Assembly (NCBI GenBank): GCA_042095055.1 | Contig: JBELBZ010000015.1 | Span: 1-49,363, forward strand | Origin: UBA8752 sp042095055 | GTDB taxonomy: Bacteria > Bacteroidota > Bacteroidia > Flavobacteriales_D > Sanyastnellaceae | Reading direction: 5' to 3' | Length of the DNA stretch: 49,363 bases | In this document: positions 34,830 through 44,404 of the stretch, in pieces | Numbering within the stretch: the stretch's first letter is position 1 | Layout of the letters: every line of letters starts with the position of its first letter | Translations under genes and position numbers: made by a program | Notes under the pieces: model-generated | The model's database searches: none | What the model saw: the letters and a program-made list of their open reading frames with translations, nothing else | What the model was told of the DNA's origin: nothing

Positions 34830-36038
34830 TCAGGATGCCGGCCCGAAATCAAAGAGGGTCATTCCACTCCGCAGTTTTGGGGCGATCCAAGTGCTTTTGG
34901 GCGGCAAGTATCGGCCGTTGTCCGCCACTTTTTGGAGCCCTTCAAAGGTCATAGATGGCATGATGAAAGTGAGGCTTTGTGGGTCCGCCGCAGCGTCCTC
35001 AAGCGCCTGCTGATGGATGTCGCCAGCGATGTATTCCAGCCGGCCATCTGTGCGGGGTTCTTCAATGCCAAACAGGGGGGCTAGCACATCGTTTTGGAGC
35101 CATTCAGCGGGCGTCATTCCTCGGTCCATGATGGCTTCTGAAACGTTGAGTTCTCCGTTGATGGCACCGCGCAAAAGGATGCTTCCTTCCGATGGCTCTG
35201 TGTGGTTGCAGCCGGGAATCCAATGGGCGCCGCGGAGGCTGGGCAGCGTTGCAAGTACCCTTTTGCATTCCTGGTCGTCGGTCATGCGAACATTCCTATG
35301 AAAACCACGGAACATCAATTCACCTCCCGAGACCAACAAGGCCATGAATGCATGGGACCGCTTTTGGTCGGGGTGGGCCTCGGCCATCCTCAAGCTGGAG
35401 GCCACCCGGTGGTGGCCATCTGCGATGTAGGCATGCTCGACCGTTTCAAATGCCGCTTTGAGTTGGTTCAACCCAGATGTTGAAGGCTTCCAAAGGGTGT
35501 GTTGAATTCCATCTGCAGTGGTGAAGTCAAAATCAGGAAGCTGACTTGTGACGGCGCCGATGGCTGCGTCCACGCGGGGGTTGTGGGCGTGAGCAAGCAG
35601 GGTTGGCTCGGCGTTGAGCCCTACTTCTGTGAGGTAGCGTGCAAAGAGGGCTTCGCGATGCTCCAGCGTCGCTTCGTGCACTTTGATGCGGCCCGCCTTG
35701 GCTTCAATGGTTGGAACAAGTCCGACCACACCGGTACAGGTGCCCATTGGGCCGGATTGCCTCAAGACATAGTAATTCGAGCGCGCATCCCGTTGCAACC
35801 ATCCCCGTTCCAGAAAGCTGGCATAGGCTTGTCGCACAGAGGAAGGTTCCTTGCTGGACTCCAAGTCGCCATTGGGGTGAATGACGTGGAGGTAACTGTA
35901 AGGGTTCCGGGAAAGCTTGTCTTGGAGCTCGTATTCGCTGTAGCTCAAATAGCTGCGGGTGGCCACAAGGTGGGCCTTGTCCCGACTGGGCAAAACCCCC
36001 TGGAAGGGCTGCAATAGGAGGGGCGGCTTCGTTTTCAT
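34830..36038 (-). CDS. DUF1015 family protein
   Basis: 402 residues with the DUF1015 hallmark YIADGHHRVASSLRMAEA and the N-terminal PFQGVLPSRDKAHLVATRSY. Function is unknown. In Bacteroidota it commonly accompanies serC and serA, as here, hinting at a link with serine metabolism or its regulation, but the sequence does not prove that. Confidence 0.88.
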   Translation of the reverse strand: MKTKPPLLLQPFQGVLPSRDKAHLVATRSYLSYSEYELQDKLSRNPYSYLHVIHPNGDLESSKEPSSVRQAYASFLERGWLQRDARSNYYVLRQSGPMGTCTGVVGLVPTIEAKAGRIKVHEATLEHREALFARYLTEVGLNAEPTLLAHAHNPRVDAAIGAVTSQLPDFDFTTADGIQHTLWKPSTSGLNQLKAAFETVEHAYIADGHHRVASSLRMAEAHPDQKRSHAFMALLVSGGELMFRGFHRNVRMTDDQECKRVLATLPSLRGAHWIPGCNHTEPSEGSILLRGAINGELNVSEAIMDRGMTPAEWLQNDVLAPLFGIEEPRTDGRLEYIAGDIHQQALEDAAADPQSLTFIMPSMTFEGLQKVADNGRYLPPKSTWIAPKLRSGMTLFDFGPAS

Positions 36039-36077
36039 TGAACGGGCGCGCCGGAAAATACCGGTAGCGGATTCGAA

Positions 36078-37043
36078 TTAACGCAATTCAAGAATGCGCT
36101 CAACGAGTTCGTCGCCAATCCGATCCTGAGCTTCGAGTGTCGCCGCACCGATGTGCGGTGTGAGTGCAAGACCCGGAACTTTCAGCAAAGCTGCGTTGGG
36201 TTGGGGCTCTCCCACAAAAACATCGAGGGCAGCGCCGCGCAAATGACCGCTTTCGACCGCCGAGCGAACAGCCGCCTCATCCACCGTTCCGCCACGGGCT
36301 GTGTTGACCAACATCGCACCGGGCTTCATGGAGGCGATTCCCTCTGCGTCAAGCACAGGAGAACCGTCGGCTTGTGCCGGAACATGAAAGGTGATGGCGT
36401 CAGCCTGAGCGAGCATGTCAGCCATAGGGATGAGCGGGATTTCTACTGCGATGTCCTGCATTTTGGCGCCACCAAGGGGCACTTGGACGTGCACAGTGCG
36501 CGAAGTTCCTTCGCGGTCGACCCCCATCACGTGCATGCCGCAACCAAGCGCATACTGGGCCACGGCGGTGCCGATGCGGCCGAAGCCGACGATGCCGAGG
36601 GTCTTGCCGCGGAGTTCAATGCCCTTGGCGTAGGCCTTTTTGAGCACTTTGAAGTCCTCGGCACCCTGGTCGGGCATGGCGCGATAGCTGTGTTGCAAGG
36701 AGCGCGCCATGGCAAACAAGTGGGCCATGACCAACTCGGCGACGCTTTGTGAGCTTGCAGCGGGGGTGTTGAATACGACCCTGCCCTGTTCACGGGCGTA
36801 TGCCACATCGATGTTGTCCATCCCCACTCCACCGCGGCCGATGAAGCGCAGGTGAGGACAGGCATCGATCAGGTCTTGACGGACCTTGGTAGCGCTGCGC
36901 ACCAAAATGCCGTCATAACCTTCGTTGTTGAGGGTGTCGATGAGGTGAGCCTGCTCCACATGGTCGGTGGAAACATGGACGCCCGCGGCCTCGAGTTGGG
37001 CTTGGGCCTTGGCAGAAATGCCGTCGTTGGCGAGAACTTTCAT
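36078..37043 (-). CDS. serA: D-3-phosphoglycerate dehydrogenase, short form
   Basis: About 321 residues of the D-isomer 2-hydroxyacid dehydrogenase family: NAD motif GIVGFGRIGTAVAQ, LVNTARGGTVDEAAVR, catalytic region LDVFVGEPQPN and HIGAATLEAQDRIG. It has no ACT domain, so serine feedback control is not built in. It is placed after serC and before DUF1015, supporting the serine pathway. ATG 37043 is preferred over a TTG at 37073. Confidence 0.9.
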   Translation of the reverse strand: MKVLANDGISAKAQAQLEAAGVHVSTDHVEQAHLIDTLNNEGYDGILVRSATKVRQDLIDACPHLRFIGRGGVGMDNIDVAYAREQGRVVFNTPAASSQSVAELVMAHLFAMARSLQHSYRAMPDQGAEDFKVLKKAYAKGIELRGKTLGIVGFGRIGTAVAQYALGCGMHVMGVDREGTSRTVHVQVPLGGAKMQDIAVEIPLIPMADMLAQADAITFHVPAQADGSPVLDAEGIASMKPGAMLVNTARGGTVDEAAVRSAVESGHLRGAALDVFVGEPQPNAALLKVPGLALTPHIGAATLEAQDRIGDELVERILELR

Positions 37044-37069
37044 AATGGGTTGTGAGGTCGTGGAGTTGG

Positions 37070-38152
37070 TCAACCGTGGGTGCGCTCGAATTCTTTCATG
37101 ACGTCGGCGAGCACTTCGACGCTGGAGAGGGACAGGGCATTGTACATCGAGGCGCGGAAACCGCCAATGGAACGGTGGCCTTTGATGCCATTGATGCCAG
37201 CCGCGTCACACGCCGCCAAAAACAAGGGGGTATGGGCGTCATCAGCAGCGGTGAACGTGGCGTTCATCACGCTCCGAGATCCGGTCTCGGCATATCCGTT
37301 GAACAGGGGGTTGCGGTCAATTTCACCGTAAATACAGGCGGCTTTGGCCGCATTGCGTCGCTGCATTTCACGAACACCACCTTCCCCTTTGAGCCAGCGC
37401 AAAGTCAGCATGCTGGTGTAGATGGCAAAGACAGGTGGTGTATTGAACATGCTGTCTTTCTCCGCGTGGACTTCCAAGTCGAGGTAGCTGGGCAAATCGC
37501 GCCCGGTCTTGCCTGTTTGTCGGGTGTCGTAGATGTACAGTACAGTGCCAGCGGGCCCCATATTTTTCTGAGCTCCGGCGTAGATGCAGGCATACTTTTC
37601 GATGTCAACGGGCCTTGAAAAAATGTCCGAAGACATGTCGGCAACAAGGGGCTTATCAACAACAGGGTCACCAGCGTATTGCGTGCCGTAAATCGTGTTG
37701 TTTGTGGTAATGTGAACGGCATTGGCCGCTGAAGATCCCGGCAAGGCTGGAATGTGGTTGAACCCACTGTCTTCGCTCGAGGTCAAAGCCTGGGCCGTCC
37801 CCATCTTGCGGGCTTCCTTCAAGGCTTTTTTGGACCACGTTCCGGTCACGGCATAATCCATGCTGCCATCGGATGGGGTGAAGTTCATGGCTGCTGTCAG
37901 GAATCCCAAACTGGCACCTCCTTGCAGAAACAAGACGTCATAGTGGTCAGGCAGACCCAATTCGGTTCTCACCAAATCCCGCGCTTCTTCCATGACGGCC
38001 ACAAAAGGCTTGCTGCGGTGAGAAATTTCGATCAAACTCAGTCCACCGCCGTCGAGTTCACGAACAGCTTCGGAGGCCTCATGAAGTACGGATTGCGGCA
38101 GGATGCAGGGGCCTGCAGAGAAATTGTGGATGGTGTGGGTGGTGGTAGACAT
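37070..38152 (-). CDS. serC: Phosphoserine aminotransferase
   Basis: 360 residues with the SerC signature NFSAGPCILPQSVL, FLQGGASLGF, the PLP lysine in YAGAQKNMGPAG (Lys196) and the SIGGFRASMYNALSL end. Converts 3-phosphohydroxypyruvate and glutamate to phosphoserine and 2-oxoglutarate. First gene of serC-serA-DUF1015-yggS-like cluster. Confidence 0.95.
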   Translation of the reverse strand: MSTTTHTIHNFSAGPCILPQSVLHEASEAVRELDGGGLSLIEISHRSKPFVAVMEEARDLVRTELGLPDHYDVLFLQGGASLGFLTAAMNFTPSDGSMDYAVTGTWSKKALKEARKMGTAQALTSSEDSGFNHIPALPGSSAANAVHITTNNTIYGTQYAGDPVVDKPLVADMSSDIFSRPVDIEKYACIYAGAQKNMGPAGTVLYIYDTRQTGKTGRDLPSYLDLEVHAEKDSMFNTPPVFAIYTSMLTLRWLKGEGGVREMQRRNAAKAACIYGEIDRNPLFNGYAETGSRSVMNATFTAADDAHTPLFLAACDAAGINGIKGHRSIGGFRASMYNALSLSSVEVLADVMKEFERTHG

Positions 38153-38171
38153 GGTCGGTGACTCTGAAGTT

Positions 38172-38201
38172 CAAAACAACCCGAATCGTCTTTGGTTCCA
38201 A
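38172..38201 (-). promoter_or_regulatory. Possible serC promoter
   Basis: On the minus strand TTG (plus 38199-38201) lies 19 bases from TTGTTTTG (plus 38172-38179), a 7-of-8 match to TAnnTTTG, about 20 bases before the serC ATG. Confidence 0.35.
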
Positions 38202-38246
38202 GGGCGATGGACTTGGAGTTACCCACAGGATTAACACGGCAGGTGT

Positions 38247-38930
38247 TCAGTGCCATCTTGAGGCCCATTCCGTGAATGCGGAGCGGTAATGCTGCGATGT
38301 AAACAAGCCCTCTAATTTGTGGAGCTGGGAGGGGGATGTGCAGGTGGCAGATTGAATGACTTCCAGCCTTCGCGCCTCGTCATCAAAGGCTGAAGCCAGC
38401 CGCTCAATTTGTTCAGCGCTCACACACTTCCCTTCGAGCCAATCCACGATGAGGTTGAGCCGTGAAGACTCAAAGGGGAGGCGCTGTGCTTGCACGAGAA
38501 CTTCAGAGAGGCCATGCGATGTTGCCACAGGAAAACAGCCTGTGTCTTCAGGCGCCCAATTCCAGTGCAGCGTGTCCATTGCGCAAACGGTTGTCAGTCC
38601 GAGGGTGTCGCAACCCACCCAAAACCGGCAGGTGTCGGTGTATTTGGGCCAAGAGACTTCGAATTGCACGCGGCCCCGCAGTCCGCGTGCCCAGCCGGTC
38701 AACATGGTCCCCCTGTGCAGTCCTGTTTCGATGCTGTCGCCAGCCGCTAGTGTCAAGTCGCCAAGTTGTACCTGAAGGCCCAGGTCACCCAAGGTGCTGT
38801 CGGCAGTGGTCACAACCCGTCCTTTCACAAAGAGGCTGTCCTGTAACCCTCCCCACGACTGGCCACAGGTGCACAAGGATGACGAGAAGAGCCAAAAGGC
38901 AACGGCGATATGACGGATCCAACCGGGCAT
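38247..38930 (-). CDS. Exported DUF4476 domain protein
   Basis: 227 residues with an N-terminal hydrophobic leader ending near SSLCTCGQ. The last ~90 residues fit DUF4476: LPFESSRLNLIVDWLEGKCVSAEQIERL, then AFDDEARRLEVIQSATC and a final F-rich helix. The middle is beta-rich with paired Cys (TDTCRFWVGCDT). DUF4476 function is unknown. Confidence 0.75.
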   Translation of the reverse strand: MPGWIRHIAVAFWLFSSSLCTCGQSWGGLQDSLFVKGRVVTTADSTLGDLGLQVQLGDLTLAAGDSIETGLHRGTMLTGWARGLRGRVQFEVSWPKYTDTCRFWVGCDTLGLTTVCAMDTLHWNWAPEDTGCFPVATSHGLSEVLVQAQRLPFESSRLNLIVDWLEGKCVSAEQIERLASAFDDEARRLEVIQSATCTSPSQLHKLEGLFTSQHYRSAFTEWASRWH

Positions 38931-38953
38931 GGGCCGGCGAAATTAACCTTTAC

Positions 38954-40462
38954 TCAGCGGGGGACATCGCTTTCTTGGATCCACCGCTGTTTTAGGGCCT
39001 TGACCGGAATGCGAACTGCGATTTGGGACAGGATGTTGTTGGGGCCGTGCTGCAAGGATTTGGGAAAAAACCAGGCCCATGTAAGCGCTCCAACGATGGC
39101 CGTCAGTATCCCCATACCCAGCCGCGATAGCCAGTGTATGTCGTGCAGAAAGGTGACCGGGCCAGCTGCACACAACGTGACCAGCCCCAGTATGAGACCG
39201 GGGCCTGCAGTGGACAGAACCGCACCCCAACCCAGGCTCAACTTCCGCGTGGTCAATGCGATCATCGCCGTGGCTTGCAGCAGTGTCGAAACCACAACGC
39301 CCCATGCCAATGTCTCAAAGCCATATTGGTAACCCAGATAAGCCGAGAATGCCAGGCCTGCGCAGAAGACGGCTTTCACAACGGAAGCAGCCCCAATGAG
39401 GTCGGTCGCACGCACGGTGGCATCGCACACTTTGATCCAACTGCGCAAAAAGACGGCGGCATAAAGAATGCGGATGATGGGCACCGTAGGCAGCAGTTTC
39501 TCATCGAGAAGGGCCAGAACAAACTCTTCGGTAAACAATTCCAACAGGACCACACCAGGGAAAACCAGGCAAGCTGTGAAATACAGACCTCCCAGAAAGA
39601 TGTCCCTCAAGCGTCCTCGGTTTTCCTGCACTTCGCTCATGCTGCTGAAGAGCACGCTGTCTGACAGTTTTCCAAGCAACGTGATGGGGAGCGTCATCAT
39701 GTAATTCGAGCGGTCATAAATCCCCTGGTCGGCGTTGCGGCTTTCGGGCAAAAACCGTCCGAGTACCAGCACATCGAGCCGTGAAGCGGCGTAATTCAGG
39801 AAGTTAAATACTGTGCTCGATGCACCGTACTTGAACAGCGGCTGCGCAGGAGCGAAAGCAGGTTTGTGAATGCGCACGCCAGCGCGGAACCAGTAGTTGA
39901 GGCCCAAGAGGAGGTTTTGGGCCAACAGTGCGCCGGCATAGGCATACACGCCCCAACCATTGTAAGCAGCGAGAATACCAATCAGACCATTGCCTATGGG
40001 CATTGCGATCAGCGAAGACCAAAACAAATTCCGGAAGTCCATCTTCCGAATGAGCATGGCCCGTGGAACCAATGCCAGTCCTGCCAAAGGAAAGCTCAAG
40101 GCAATAAAACGCAACAGCGGGACCAGATCGGCCCTGTGGTAGAATTGGGCAATGAGGGGAGCCGTGAAGAAAGTGGTCAGTCCAAACAGCAGCCCCAGCA
40201 GCAGTGACACCCAAAAGGCCGCTGAAATTTGCGCCCCAGTCAAGACTTTGCGTTGGATCAGCGATGGCCCGACGCCAAGTTGCGCGAAAATTTCAATGAT
40301 GCCGATGATGCCCAGGGCGATTCCAATGATGCCCCATTCCGCCTCAGTGAGGAAGATGGAGAGCGCCTTGATGAAGGCCAGTTGAAAGAGCACCTGAAAA
40401 CCGACATTCAGGGTCTGCCATCGGACAGATTGGGCAAGCCGGCCTTCTGGGGCTTCACTCAT
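38954..40462 (-). CDS. Lipopolysaccharide/polysaccharide flippase
   Basis: 502 residues, twelve or more membrane helices, opening RLAQSVRWQTLNVGFQVLFQLAFIKALS typical of the Polysacc_synt_3 (TuaB/WzxC-like) group. Probably exports lipid-linked oligosaccharide. It is the second flippase in the window. Its ATG overlaps the rny stop (ATGA). Confidence 0.82.
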   Translation of the reverse strand: MSEAPEGRLAQSVRWQTLNVGFQVLFQLAFIKALSIFLTEAEWGIIGIALGIIGIIEIFAQLGVGPSLIQRKVLTGAQISAAFWVSLLLGLLFGLTTFFTAPLIAQFYHRADLVPLLRFIALSFPLAGLALVPRAMLIRKMDFRNLFWSSLIAMPIGNGLIGILAAYNGWGVYAYAGALLAQNLLLGLNYWFRAGVRIHKPAFAPAQPLFKYGASSTVFNFLNYAASRLDVLVLGRFLPESRNADQGIYDRSNYMMTLPITLLGKLSDSVLFSSMSEVQENRGRLRDIFLGGLYFTACLVFPGVVLLELFTEEFVLALLDEKLLPTVPIIRILYAAVFLRSWIKVCDATVRATDLIGAASVVKAVFCAGLAFSAYLGYQYGFETLAWGVVVSTLLQATAMIALTTRKLSLGWGAVLSTAGPGLILGLVTLCAAGPVTFLHDIHWLSRLGMGILTAIVGALTWAWFFPKSLQHGPNNILSQIAVRIPVKALKQRWIQESDVPR

Positions 40463-42000
40463 TTGGCCACGCTGACGGCCCTGGTCTCTCGGATCACGGT
40501 AACCTTCACTTGGCCGGGGTAGGTCATCTCATTCATGATCCGCTGTGAGATGTTGAATGAAATCTGCTCTGCCATTTCATCGTTGACCTCCTCACTTTCG
40601 ACCATGACGCGCAACTCGCGTCCAGCCTGAATGGCATAGCTCTGGGTCACGCCCGGTTGCTCGAGGGCAATGTTCTCAAGGTCCTTCAGACGTTGGATGT
40701 AGCTCTCCACAACTTCACGGCGTGCGCCGGGACGGGCACCAGAAATGGCGTCGCAGACTTGAACGATGGGGGAGATGAGCGATGTCATCTCGATTTCGTC
40801 GTGGTGGGCACCTATGGCATTGAGAACATCGGGACGTTCTCCCGCCTTTTCGGCGAGTTTCATGCCGAGCAATGCGTGCGGCATTTCGCTTTCTTCATCG
40901 CTGACCTTGCCTATGTCGTGCAGCAGACCTGCCCGCTTGGCAGCCTTGGTGTCCAAGCCGAGCTCTGCCGCCATGGTGGCGCAGAGGTTGGCCACTTCGC
41001 GGCTGTGCTGCAGCAAATTTTGACCGTAGCTGGAACGGTACTTCATGCGACCGACCATGCGGATCAAGGCGTTGGCCATATTGGGGATGCCCAGGTCGAT
41101 GACCGTTCGCTTTCCGGTCTGCAGAATTTCTTCCTCGATTTTGCGCGACGTTTTGGCTACAACTTCTTCGATGCGCGCTGGGTGTATGCGTCCATCTGAA
41201 ACCAGCTGGTGGAGGCTGAGCCGGGCAATTTCTCTGCGGACTGGGTCGAAACAGCTGATGATGATGGCCTCGGGGGTATCGTCCACGATAAACTCAACGC
41301 CGGTAGCGGCTTCCAAAGCACGGATGTTGCGACCCTCGCGGCCGATGATCCGGCCTTTGATGTCATCGCTGGCGATGTTAAACACCGAGACGCTGTTCTC
41401 TATGGCGTGTTCGGTGGCGACGCGTTGAATGGTCTGTATGACCACTTTTTTGGCGTCTTGCTGGGCGCGGCTGCGGGCGTCGTCCAAGATGTCTTGGACT
41501 TGTTGCGCGGCCATGGCCCGGGCGTCTCCTAAAATTTGCTCTTGGAGCTCAACCTTGGCTGCATCCACGGACATTCCAGCCACTTCAGAAAGGAGTTTGG
41601 CCGCTTGGGTTTGCGTCTTCTCGAGTTCCTTATGCTTGGCTTCGTTGGCCTTGAGGCGGGCCTGTAGGGTCTCCTCATCGCGCTTGAGGCGCGAACGGCG
41701 GTCTTTGAGCTGTTGGTCGTCTCGATTGAGGTTGCGCTCCTGGTTTTTGAGTTTGTCTTCGAGGGCCTGCACCTTGCTGTTGCGCGACTTCAGCTCCTTG
41801 CTGTGCTCTTCTTTGAGCTTCAAAAACTTCTCCTTGGCTTGGAGGATCTTTTTTTCCTTGATGTTTTCGCCTTTCTGCTCTGCTTCTTTGATGACTTGGT
41901 CAGCCTTGGATTGCAGAATGCGGTTCAGCAGGGCGTAAGCCAAACCTCCTCCTAAGATGAGGCCGGCGAGTGCGCCGATGATATAGGGTATGGGGTCCAT
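40459..42000 (-). CDS. rny: Ribonuclease Y
   Basis: 513 residues: an N-terminal membrane helix (YIIGALAGLILGGGLAYALL), a long coiled coil (~35-190), KH domain (IIGREGRNIRALEAATGVEF) and HD domain (RAGLLHDIGKVSDEE, HHDE). Endoribonuclease of mRNA decay at the membrane. ATG 42000 starts the membrane segment; the longer frame is TTG-initiated and overlaps zapA. Confidence 0.96.
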   Translation of the reverse strand: MDPIPYIIGALAGLILGGGLAYALLNRILQSKADQVIKEAEQKGENIKEKKILQAKEKFLKLKEEHSKELKSRNSKVQALEDKLKNQERNLNRDDQQLKDRRSRLKRDEETLQARLKANEAKHKELEKTQTQAAKLLSEVAGMSVDAAKVELQEQILGDARAMAAQQVQDILDDARSRAQQDAKKVVIQTIQRVATEHAIENSVSVFNIASDDIKGRIIGREGRNIRALEAATGVEFIVDDTPEAIIISCFDPVRREIARLSLHQLVSDGRIHPARIEEVVAKTSRKIEEEILQTGKRTVIDLGIPNMANALIRMVGRMKYRSSYGQNLLQHSREVANLCATMAAELGLDTKAAKRAGLLHDIGKVSDEESEMPHALLGMKLAEKAGERPDVLNAIGAHHDEIEMTSLISPIVQVCDAISGARPGARREVVESYIQRLKDLENIALEQPGVTQSYAIQAGRELRVMVESEEVNDEMAEQISFNISQRIMNEMTYPGQVKVTVIRETRAVSVAK

Positions 42001-42004
42001 GGGG

Positions 42005-42334
42005 TCAGGATGTTCTATCCTGTCCGTCCTCCGGAGCAATGCCCGCTTGGGCCAGCAGCGACCGCACTTCTTCTAAGCCATCGAACACTTCGGTGGGAAC
42101 ACCGGCGGGTTCTGACTGCGTTTCAGAAGGGGTGGAGGCTGCATCGCTGAGCAATTGTAGAGCCGCCATCGCCAAGAGATCTTGGCGGTCTGAGACGCCG
42201 TAATCGCGCTGAAACCGCTGCACTATTTCATCGATTCTTCCGGCCGCATCACGCACGCTCTTGGCTTCTCCATCCGCTACTGTGAGCGGATAAGTGCGTC
42301 CTGCGATGGTGACTTGAATGGAAGATTCGTTCAT
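42005..42334 (-). CDS. zapA: Cell division protein ZapA-like
   Basis: 109 residues with the ZapA N-terminal fold QVTIAGRTYPLTVADGEAKSVRDAAGRIDEIV and a short helical tail. ZapA binds and bundles FtsZ. ATG 42334 overlaps the upstream gene's stop (ATGA). Adjacent to rny, as often in Bacteroidota. Confidence 0.85.
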   Translation of the reverse strand: MNESSIQVTIAGRTYPLTVADGEAKSVRDAAGRIDEIVQRFQRDYGVSDRQDLLAMAALQLLSDAASTPSETQSEPAGVPTEVFDGLEEVRSLLAQAGIAPEDGQDRTS

Positions 42335-42732
42335 GCGGTCATGATTTCTGCCGAAGCCATGTCCCGGGTGCGGGGCATAAGGGCAATGCACGCGTCAATT
42401 TCTTCGACGAGGGCCCGGATGCGTTCACCGACAACGGGATTGGAGGAGTGGACAGGGGTGGGGATATGGGTGGGCGTGGGAGAAGGTGCAGCTTCGGCTT
42501 TTTCTTGTTCACAAGCAGCGAGCTGCATTTCAAGGGCCTGAATGCGCCCGGTTAAGCGCGCGTTTTCCTCCGTCAGCTGTTTGCGCTCTGCAATCAGTCC
42601 TGACGTTCTCTTCTTGATGTCTTCAAGCACTTCGCCCAGCAGGGCGTAATCGGGATGCTGGTTCTCTTCCACGTTCTCAAATTTAACCTTTGCTCTCGAG
42701 GTGATGGCACCAACGCGGTAATTTGCGAACAT
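42331..42732 (-). CDS. Coiled-coil protein, possible ZapB-like partner
   Basis: Up to 133 residues with a central coiled coil (LLGEVLEDIKKRTSGLIAER, LTEENARLTGRIQALE) and a Pro/Thr-rich linker. Coupled to zapA by ATGA. Start uncertain: ATG 42732 lies base-overlapping the divergent gene's first ATG; GTG 42669 gives a shorter protein starting at VEENQHPDY. Function inferred from position only. Confidence 0.6.
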   Translation of the reverse strand: MFANYRVGAITSRAKVKFENVEENQHPDYALLGEVLEDIKKRTSGLIAERKQLTEENARLTGRIQALEMQLAACEQEKAEAAPSPTPTHIPTPVHSSNPVVGERIRALVEEIDACIALMPRTRDMASAEIMTA

Positions 42733-42742
42733 GCTACAGGGA

Positions 42743-44398
42743 ATGAATCGGATTTTAGGAGCTTTGGCCTTGGTTGGGGCTGGTTTAAGCGGAGTCTGGA
42801 GTGGCCTGTATGCCCAGGATACGTTGCATTCTCCGCTCCCCATCCCGCTCAAGTTCAGTGGCAACTTCGGGGAAATTCGCACAGGTCATTTCCACACAGG
42901 GTTGGATGTGCGAACCGAGGGACGTTCAGGCATTCCTGTGCTTGCTGCCCACGATGGAACCATTGGGCGGATCAAAGTCTCTCAACGTGGATACGGATTG
43001 GCGCTGTACCTGAATGGTGGAGGATTGACGAGCGTTTACGCGCACCTGTCCAGGTTTCATCCGGACATAGAAGCTTGGCTTAAATCTGAGCAGTATGCAC
43101 AGGAGAAGTGGGCGTTTGACGGACGTCCAGAAGCCACTTTTTCGTTTGCTGCAGGAGATACCCTCGGGTGGAGTGGCAACACGGGAGGCAGCTTTGGTCC
43201 CCATCTGCATTTTGAGTTGAGGGATGCGCGGTCACAGCGGCCGATGAATCCACTGCATTGGACCTTTCTGGGGGCGGGGGTAACCCAAGACGTGGTTCCA
43301 CCTGAGTTCCGGGGGGTTTGGGTCATCCCAGAACATGCTGGTGCGGTGGAAGGGAACCGAGAGCGGTTCCGGTGGACAGCGGCTTACGCCAAAGGACTCC
43401 ACGTATCCGGTCCATTTTCCTTGGGCATTGAAGGTTTTGACCGACTTGATGGAGAGCGCTTTACACACGGCCCCTATGGAATCGATGTCTGGATGAACGA
43501 TTCGCTCATTCACAGCCACAGGATGGACACCTTGGACTTCTCGACCAACAGCGATGTCTCAGCACACATTGACCTCCCCGCATGGCAGGATCGCAAGGGG
43601 CGGGTTCACAGGGTTCAACGCCTCCCAGGAAACCGATTGAACATCTACCAGAAAGCCAGCATGGGGTCCCCCTGTTTGGTGGATCCTGGGGATTCTGCGC
43701 GCATCGAGGTGCGGCTGTTGGATGCAGCGGGCAATGAAACGCGCGCGGGTTTGTGGCTGTGGGGGGATTCTTTGGTTCCTCGCACAGACAGCTTGAAAAC
43801 AGCGCCGCTGGAATACAACCGCCCCCACAGGCTGGAGCACAGTGGGGTCGTGGTGGACATCCCCGCCCATGCACTGTACAGCGACGCTGCCATTGAGATC
43901 GCGCACGAGGAGCCTGGCCAAGTCACAGTGTCGTCCGAAGCCCGGGTGACCCGGTCAGACTATACGCTTACCATTCCCGTCCCGCCCGAGCATGTGGGGG
44001 CCGGTGCTTCATTGGTGCTCTGTATTCTGGACAAAGACGGCGAGGTAGACGGGACTTGGATGTCCGACGAGCGCGATGGTGTTATCCAAGTGCGTTTGGA
44101 CCGTTTTGGTCATTTCGAACTCAGGCAGGACACGGTACCTCCGGTATTGGCAGCGCCTCAAATCAAGGACGGAACGTTGACCATAGCGGTTTCGGATGAC
44201 TTGAGTGGAATAGACCGCTGGGAAGGCCGGTGTGGCGATCATTGGATGCGCTGGGGCTGCGACAAAGGGGTCCTGAATTATGCGTTCAAGGACGGGGTGC
44301 TGGAAGGAAGAGAAGAAGAGGACATCACAGTATGGTCCATCGATGCCGCAGGCAACATTGGCCACATGGTGTTCTCCTTGGCCGACCTCAAGCCTTGA
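42743..44398 (+). CDS. M23 family metallopeptidase (LytM-like)
   Basis: About 551 residues with a signal peptide (to YAQ). The M23 zinc site is intact: HFHTGLDV (His and Asp ligands) near 49-56 and FGPHLHFEL near 153. The remaining ~370 residues are a beta-rich C-terminal region with several Cys and no recognised domain. Cleaves peptidoglycan cross-bridges in the periplasm. ATG 42743 is preferred to 42731. Confidence 0.9.
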   Translation: MNRILGALALVGAGLSGVWSGLYAQDTLHSPLPIPLKFSGNFGEIRTGHFHTGLDVRTEGRSGIPVLAAHDGTIGRIKVSQRGYGLALYLNGGGLTSVYAHLSRFHPDIEAWLKSEQYAQEKWAFDGRPEATFSFAAGDTLGWSGNTGGSFGPHLHFELRDARSQRPMNPLHWTFLGAGVTQDVVPPEFRGVWVIPEHAGAVEGNRERFRWTAAYAKGLHVSGPFSLGIEGFDRLDGERFTHGPYGIDVWMNDSLIHSHRMDTLDFSTNSDVSAHIDLPAWQDRKGRVHRVQRLPGNRLNIYQKASMGSPCLVDPGDSARIEVRLLDAAGNETRAGLWLWGDSLVPRTDSLKTAPLEYNRPHRLEHSGVVVDIPAHALYSDAAIEIAHEEPGQVTVSSEARVTRSDYTLTIPVPPEHVGAGASLVLCILDKDGEVDGTWMSDERDGVIQVRLDRFGHFELRQDTVPPVLAAPQIKDGTLTIAVSDDLSGIDRWEGRCGDHWMRWGCDKGVLNYAFKDGVLEGREEEDITVWSIDAAGNIGHMVFSLADLKP

Positions 44399-44404
44399 AA
44401 TCCG

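Noticed and set aside
38153..38246. A second amino-acid leader before serC
   Set aside because: No short frame with repeated Ser or Gly codons and no terminator/antiterminator pair was found.
42730..42732. Divergent genes starting on the same CATG
   Set aside because: Physically possible but unlikely; downstream starts (42743 plus, 42669 minus) avoid the overlap.
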